Positions 60,261 through 64,000 of a stretch of DNA of 64,000 nt are shown here, piece after piece. The stretch comes from Lacrimispora xylanisolvens. Its GTDB lineage: Bacteria > Bacillota > Clostridia > Lachnospirales > Lachnospiraceae. Both the position numbers and the translations under genes were made by a program. Under the pieces are notes generated by a model that worked only from the letters and a program-made list of their open reading frames with translations, ran no database searches and had not been told where the DNA came from. The stretch is from assembly GCF_002934545.1 (NCBI RefSeq), contig NZ_PTJA01000002.1:1-64000 (forward strand), written 5' to 3'. The first letter of the stretch is position 1; each line of letters opens with the position of its first letter.

Positions 60261-62036
60261 CTGTCTGTAGATATTCTGGTTCTCTAAAATGTCCAGAGTG
60301 ATCGCTGCGGCAGTGCGTCCGTTGGCAGACTGGTCGCTTTGAATGTTGGTGGAGAACACATAAGTTTCATCCCTGGACTGTGCAAATCCGATAAACCAGC
60401 CATTGACATCCTGACCGTTTATATTGCCGGTTCCCGTTTTACCGTATAATGAAACACCCTGGCTGGCAGAAATAAAAAGGGAATCCTTAACGGCTTTGAT
60501 ATGATCCGGTTGAAACGGGAGAGTTCCCTGGCAAAGCCGGGTTAAGAGCTTCACCTGTTCTACCGGAGAGATTTTTAACGAAGACTCCAGCCAGTAGCTG
60601 CCGATTCCTCCTGATAAATCCTGATTTCCATATTCCAGTCGCCCAATGCAGTTTTTTAATGCGGATATGCCGCTTTCCTTATCCAGAGCATTAAAATACC
60701 AGTTAACAGAACGGCTCATGGCAGTATTCAGGTTCTGATCCTGATTCCAGGCTTCAAAGGGGAATACAGATCCGTCCCATTTAATATAAGAGGAGCCAGG
60801 AGTAATCACTCCCTGTTCCAGTGCGCACAGCGCGCTGTATATCTTGTAGGTGGAGTCAGGGGAAATCCTGGTTATTCCAGCTTTCTGATTATAAATATAA
60901 TATTGATGGGAATTGACTCCGTAAAGAACAAAACTCCCTTCATAACCGTAAAAACAAGAGCCTAAATCCAGCTGTTTCATATGTTCAGGATAAAAAGAGT
61001 AAAAAGAACCGCTGGATGCATTGACAGACATGACAGGTATAAAAGCCAGCAGCACCAGACTGGTCACGGAGAGTAAAAACCGGCTTTTTAATTGTTTCCA
61101 TCTGGATTCTTTGCGGTAAGAAGCAATGCAGCGGATTCTCCTCCTGATCTCTTTTTCAGAGCCTGCGATTTGGGAGGCAAAGGAAAGCCGCCTCACTATA
61201 GTTTCTGCAAAACGAATCAGGGTTTTTCCATAATCCAGATAGCTGTTTTCTTCTAACATGGATAAAACGGACAGATCACAACTAACTTCCTGGTCCTTCC
61301 TCATCTCTCTTAATCCAATCCAGACGACTGGATGATACCAGTACAGTGTCTGCATAAGAGCCAGGAAACGGTTAAGAAAAAGATCTCTGTGTTTAATATG
61401 GGTCAGTTCGTGAAGAAGAATAAAGCGAATCTCTTCTTCTGTAAATTCTGAAAGCATATGGATGGGGAGTATAATTATAGGTTTTACTAAACCCACAGCC
61501 ATGGGAGAACTTAAATATGCACTGCTGTAAAGGGAAATTTTCTTTTTTATATTCATTTCACGGAGGCAGCAGTCGAACAATTCTCTGATCCGCCTGTTTT
61601 GGAGAGGGAGGCTGGCCTGTCTGATTCGTCTGATTTTAATGTCGGAAAAAAGATTAAGGATTGACATAATACCAATTCCCAGTCCCCATACATAAGGCAG
61701 AAAAGCAGGAAGTTGAAAAATACGGCTTCGGCTGACGGATATGGAGAAGTCTTGTATAAAGCTGGAAATACCGGCATCATTGGCAATAGTGGGAGTCATT
61801 ACTTTGACAGGCGAGACACTGCCTCCAGAAAGGCTTAATAAACGAAGCCCTGCATGGATCATGGAGGAGGGGAGAAAAGGAAAGATCAGTACAAGCAACA
61901 GGTAATACCAGATTCTGTATTGGGCTTTCCAGGTAAGATGGTTTTTAAATAATTCTTTTATCAGCTGGATTATTCCGAATGACAGAATTATCACAACGCT
62001 GTTTAACATAAGACGGATCATAAGGGAATGAAGCAT
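60258..62036 (-). CDS. blaR1: BlaR1/MecR1-type beta-lactam sensor and signalling protease
   Basis: 592 residues from ATG 62036, which has AGGAGG nine bases before it; another ATG 18 bases earlier overlaps blaI and lacks a proper site. Four helices and an M56 zinc protease domain come first, with His209-Glu-Leu-Thr-His213 and the downstream Glu in EVSCD. The extracytoplasmic sensor is a class D-like penicillin-binding domain: Ser395-Thr-Tyr-Lys398, a SVN motif in SRSVNWYF, and Lys533-Thr-Gly. Acylation by a beta-lactam should trigger the protease and lead to BlaI removal. All key residues are present. It follows blaI directly, in the same operon. Confidence 0.95.
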   Translation of the reverse strand: MLHSLMIRLMLNSVVIILSFGIIQLIKELFKNHLTWKAQYRIWYYLLLVLIFPFLPSSMIHAGLRLLSLSGGSVSPVKVMTPTIANDAGISSFIQDFSISVSRSRIFQLPAFLPYVWGLGIGIMSILNLFSDIKIRRIRQASLPLQNRRIRELFDCCLREMNIKKKISLYSSAYLSSPMAVGLVKPIIILPIHMLSEFTEEEIRFILLHELTHIKHRDLFLNRFLALMQTLYWYHPVVWIGLREMRKDQEVSCDLSVLSMLEENSYLDYGKTLIRFAETIVRRLSFASQIAGSEKEIRRRIRCIASYRKESRWKQLKSRFLLSVTSLVLLAFIPVMSVNASSGSFYSFYPEHMKQLDLGSCFYGYEGSFVLYGVNSHQYYIYNQKAGITRISPDSTYKIYSALCALEQGVITPGSSYIKWDGSVFPFEAWNQDQNLNTAMSRSVNWYFNALDKESGISALKNCIGRLEYGNQDLSGGIGSYWLESSLKISPVEQVKLLTRLCQGTLPFQPDHIKAVKDSLFISASQGVSLYGKTGTGNINGQDVNGWFIGFAQSRDETYVFSTNIQSDQSANGRTAAAITLDILENQNIYRQ

Positions 62037-62037
62037 A

Positions 62038-62421
62038 TTATGTTTCCTCCTCATGTTCCTTAAAAAGAAGCTTTTTCAGCTCGTCTAAGTCCTCGCTGGA
62101 TATATGATTGCTGTTCATGTAGTTTGTTACCATACCGGATATGCTGCCGTTATAGAACCGGTTTAAAAAGTGGCTGTTTTCCTTCTTCAGATAGTCGTCC
62201 TCTTTAATAAGAGGAGTATAAATAAAAACACGGCTTTCCTTGGTGTAGGTAGCAGCCCCCTTTTGAACCAGTCTCTTTAACAGGGTGTGAATCGTCTTGG
62301 GATTCCAGTCGGTTGTCTGGATTAGCTTTTCAGTTACCTCGTTGGTGTTAATTGGAGCATACCTCCAAAGTACCTTCATCACTTCATATTCTGCCTCAGA
62401 AATTTGCGGAAGGTGGCTCAT
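62038..62421 (-). CDS. blaI: BlaI/MecI-family repressor
   Basis: 127 residues from ATG 62421 (AGGAG seven bases before). The N-terminal winged helix is typical: ISEAEYEVMKVLWRYAPINTNEVTEKL, then WNPKTIHTLLKRLVQKGAATYTKE. The C-terminal half is the dimerisation part with NRFYNGSISGMVTNYM, the region that contains the family's proteolytic site. It should repress its own operon and the PBP operon until BlaR1 is activated. The stop codon is one base from the blaR1 start. Confidence 0.95.
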   Translation of the reverse strand: MSHLPQISEAEYEVMKVLWRYAPINTNEVTEKLIQTTDWNPKTIHTLLKRLVQKGAATYTKESRVFIYTPLIKEDDYLKKENSHFLNRFYNGSISGMVTNYMNSNHISSEDLDELKKLLFKEHEEET

Positions 62422-62437
62422 ACTCATTCTCCTGTTC

Positions 62438-62449
62438 TTACAACTGTAA
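62438..62449. promoter_or_regulatory. BlaI operator at the blaI-blaR1 promoter
   Basis: TTACAACTGTAA contains an exact match to the BlaI/MecI core TACA-N2-TGTA. It lies seven or eight bases downstream of the -10 on the minus strand, over the transcription start, so the repressor would control its own synthesis. Confidence 0.8.
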
Positions 62450-62456
62450 TACATAT

Positions 62457-62485
62457 ATTATAAGAGTTTAGAGCCACAGTGTCAA
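62457..62485 (-). promoter_or_regulatory. Consensus promoter of blaI-blaR1
   Basis: On the minus strand, a perfect TTGACA (62485-62480) and a perfect TATAAT (62462-62457) are separated by 17 bp. This is the strongest promoter by sequence in the window, as expected for a promoter held down by a repressor. Confidence 0.88.
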
Positions 62486-62500
62486 GAAAGCAGAGGCTGA

Positions 62501-63211
62501 TTATTTCATAAGTGTGCTTAAACCAGCCACATCATTCACTGGAAGAGAGAATGCAATTGCATGTTCTCCTGTTTCTTTTAATACGGTTTCACAGATGGAT
62601 TTTAATATTGCCTGTTTATCTGCTTTAGGTACCAGCATCAGAAGAATTTCTTTTTCATTTGAGACGGTCATACCAAACAGTTTGCTGGTAGAATCTCCGC
62701 CCAGTTCTCTTGCTTTTATTAGTGTGCCGCCTTTACAGCCTGCATTTCGTGCAGATTCCATAATAGGGTTTGAAAGGTCTGTATTTATGACGGATGCAAT
62801 TAATTCATACGCGTTCGTATCTGACATAGGATGATCCTCCTTGTGATAATCTGTAGATAAATGGTTCTCATTGCCTGCAATGCCGGAGTTAAGCAGGTTT
62901 GAAGCCGCGGCACTGATTCCTGACAGAGAGATGGTGAATACGATACCGTATCCAGGGTTATCCAGCTCCAGTTTTTTATGAAGCGCGGATATCAGGCTTT
63001 GGGAGGCTGACTGATCAACCGCTCCGATTACCAGGTCCTTTTCCGGCTCATCAAGCCCCAGGCAATCTTTAATTGCAGAACTGGCTGTTCCATGTCCTCT
63101 GACGTTAAGCAGCAGTTCCTGATGGTATTCTTTGAAAACGGAAGCAGCTTTTTCGCCTTTTCCACGGTCAACAATAACCGTAATCCAGTAAACTTTATGA
63201 TTGGAAGTCAT
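62501..63211 (-). CDS. P-II-like (GlnB-fold) protein partner of DUF1538
   Basis: 236 residues from the ATG at 63211 (AGGAAAGG upstream; an ATG at 63220 is also in frame). Two P-II-like halves are visible: KVYWITVIVDRGKGEKAASVFKEY with a final GYGIVFTISLSGI, and YELIASVINTDLSNPIMESARNAGCKGGTLIKARE with EILLMLVPKADKQAILKSI. The second has the common P-II strand-helix pattern with a GG loop. P-II proteins sense nucleotides and gate membrane proteins. It overlaps the end of the DUF1538 transporter-like gene by 17 to 26 bases, so it probably regulates that protein. Confidence 0.7.
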   Translation of the reverse strand: MTSNHKVYWITVIVDRGKGEKAASVFKEYHQELLLNVRGHGTASSAIKDCLGLDEPEKDLVIGAVDQSASQSLISALHKKLELDNPGYGIVFTISLSGISAAASNLLNSGIAGNENHLSTDYHKEDHPMSDTNAYELIASVINTDLSNPIMESARNAGCKGGTLIKARELGGDSTSKLFGMTVSNEKEILLMLVPKADKQAILKSICETVLKETGEHAIAFSLPVNDVAGLSTLMK

Positions 63212-64000
63212 CTGCTTCATCCTTTCCTAATTCAATAAATTCCAGTTCCATATCAATTGAGGCGACTCCTGCAAGAGAACTGGATTTCTTCGTTTTAAAA
63301 TGGTAAATCACACCGATCAGCTGAATGGTGATTAAGGGTGTCATGGCCACCATGGCAACGATTCCAAAGGCATCGGTCACTATGTTACCGCCCACTGCTT
63401 CACATGCGCCCATTGCAAAGGGAAGCAGGAAGGTAGCCGTCATGGGACCGGAAGCCACACCACCGGAGTCAAAAGCGATTGATGTAAAAATGGGCGGTAC
63501 AACAAAGGAAAGACCCAGTGCCAGCGCATATCCGGGGATCAAAAGTGCAAGAAGGGGGAGGCCCGTTAATATCCTAATGACAGATAATCCCAAAGAAACA
63601 GACATACCTACCGATAATCCTGTCATCATGGTTTTTTCTGAAATGGCGCCTCCTGTTATATCTTCTACCTGTTTATTTAATACTAAAACAGCTGGTTCTG
63701 CTTTTACAATATAGTAACCAATCAGCATGCCGATTGGAATCATAATCCAATTAAAGGGTAGAGAAGCCAGCTGTTTTCCAAGATAATTGCCGGCAGGCAT
63801 GAATCCAACATTGACACCAGTTAAAAACAGTGTGAGTCCAATGTAGGAGTACAGCATTCCCATCAGTATTTTAATGATCTGTCTTTGTCTGAGTTTTAAG
63901 AAAAATATCTGGAAAACTATAAAAAATAAAAGAATGGGAAACAAAGCCAGAAAAACTTCCTTTGCATAAACCGGAAATTCATGTTGAAAAGCCAGCCACA
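63195..64000 (-). CDS. DUF1538 membrane protein (partial; N-terminus beyond the right edge)
   Basis: At least 267 residues, with no start inside the window: upstream of a possible TTG at 63944 the frame stays open to the edge and reads WLAFQHEFPVYAKEVFLALF, typical DUF1538 sequence. Six or more helices follow, with conserved Gly-rich blocks (LTGVNVGFMPAG, GGAISEKTMMTGLSVGMSVSLGLS, DSGGVASGPMTATFLLPFAMGACE). The C-terminal tail is acidic (MELEFIELGKDEADDF). The full protein usually holds two such domains and is thought to be an ion or metabolite transporter of unknown substrate. It pairs with the P-II-like gene. Confidence 0.85.
   Translation of the reverse strand, partial: WLAFQHEFPVYAKEVFLALFPILLFFIVFQIFFLKLRQRQIIKILMGMLYSYIGLTLFLTGVNVGFMPAGNYLGKQLASLPFNWIMIPIGMLIGYYIVKAEPAVLVLNKQVEDITGGAISEKTMMTGLSVGMSVSLGLSVIRILTGLPLLALLIPGYALALGLSFVVPPIFTSIAFDSGGVASGPMTATFLLPFAMGACEAVGGNIVTDAFGIVAMVAMTPLITIQLIGVIYHFKTKKSSSLAGVASIDMELEFIELGKDEADDFQS

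Overview
The window looks like chromosomal DNA from an anaerobic, low-to-moderate GC member of the Clostridia, most likely a Lachnospiraceae (Lacrimispora/Clostridium cluster XIVa type). This rests on codon and base composition, TTG/GTG starts behind strong AGGAGG-type ribosome sites, a leucine T-box, a tandem glycine riboswitch, a siroheme sulfite-reductase-like protein and a plant-polysaccharide locus. Taxonomy is inferred, not proven. No rRNA, tRNA, CRISPR array or intact insertion sequence was seen.

Region by region. 1-3.2 kb: wreck of an AbiE-type toxin-antitoxin pair (antitoxin with an internal amber stop, toxin reduced to its two ends), a small lipoprotein and a membrane diguanylate cyclase. 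3.5-4.7 kb: cupin, small EamA-like transporter and an HxlR regulator. 4.9-8 kb: leucine T-box, leuA and an overlapping AraC regulator. 8-11 kb: a NarL-type sensor kinase and response regulator apparently fused by a one-base frameshift, then two small membrane proteins. 11-12.5 kb: TetR regulator and short-chain dehydrogenase sharing an exact 17-bp inverted operator.

12.5-19.7 kb: an AT-rich bacteriocin island. It holds a double-glycine precursor with a five-cysteine core, a C39 peptidase/ABC exporter, a membrane-anchored CPYC thioredoxin-like protein, an ABC ATPase plus large FtsX permease, and a small secreted cell-wall-binding-repeat protein. The precursor resembles no class I can name and is the best candidate for an undescribed system. 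19.7-24.4 kb: YARHG lipoprotein, thioredoxin, methyltransferase, an ARMT1-like gene fragment, an Mrp-type ATPase behind an FNR-like palindrome, a MazG-like protein and a HAD phosphatase. 24.6-27.1 kb: molybdenum cofactor genes moaC, moaA and a MOSC-MogA fusion.

27.1-38.1 kb: LytTR regulator with a LiaF-like protein, AraC with a drug/metabolite exporter, Bcp peroxiredoxin with YaaA, SatD with a DUF3307 protein, an XRE membrane regulator, a PhnP-like hydrolase behind an 85-nt rod-like inverted repeat, a LysR gene divergent from a sulfite-reductase-like gene, and an esterase. 38.3-42 kb: a surface beta-helix protein with Pro/Gln repeats, then a glycine-riboswitch-controlled sodium/amino-acid symporter.

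42-55 kb: a hemicellulose/pectin side-chain locus with serine hydrolase, membrane AraC sensor-regulator, three-part sugar ABC importer, two GH43 enzymes (one with an N-terminal ankyrin region), an SGNH esterase and an ABC exporter. 55-62.5 kb: a mec-like beta-lactam response unit of two class B penicillin-binding proteins (the second PBP2a-like) convergent with blaR1-blaI. A canonical BlaI operator lies at the blaI promoter and a near-match lies in the same position at the PBP promoter. 62.5-64 kb: a P-II-like protein and a DUF1538 membrane protein that runs off the right edge.
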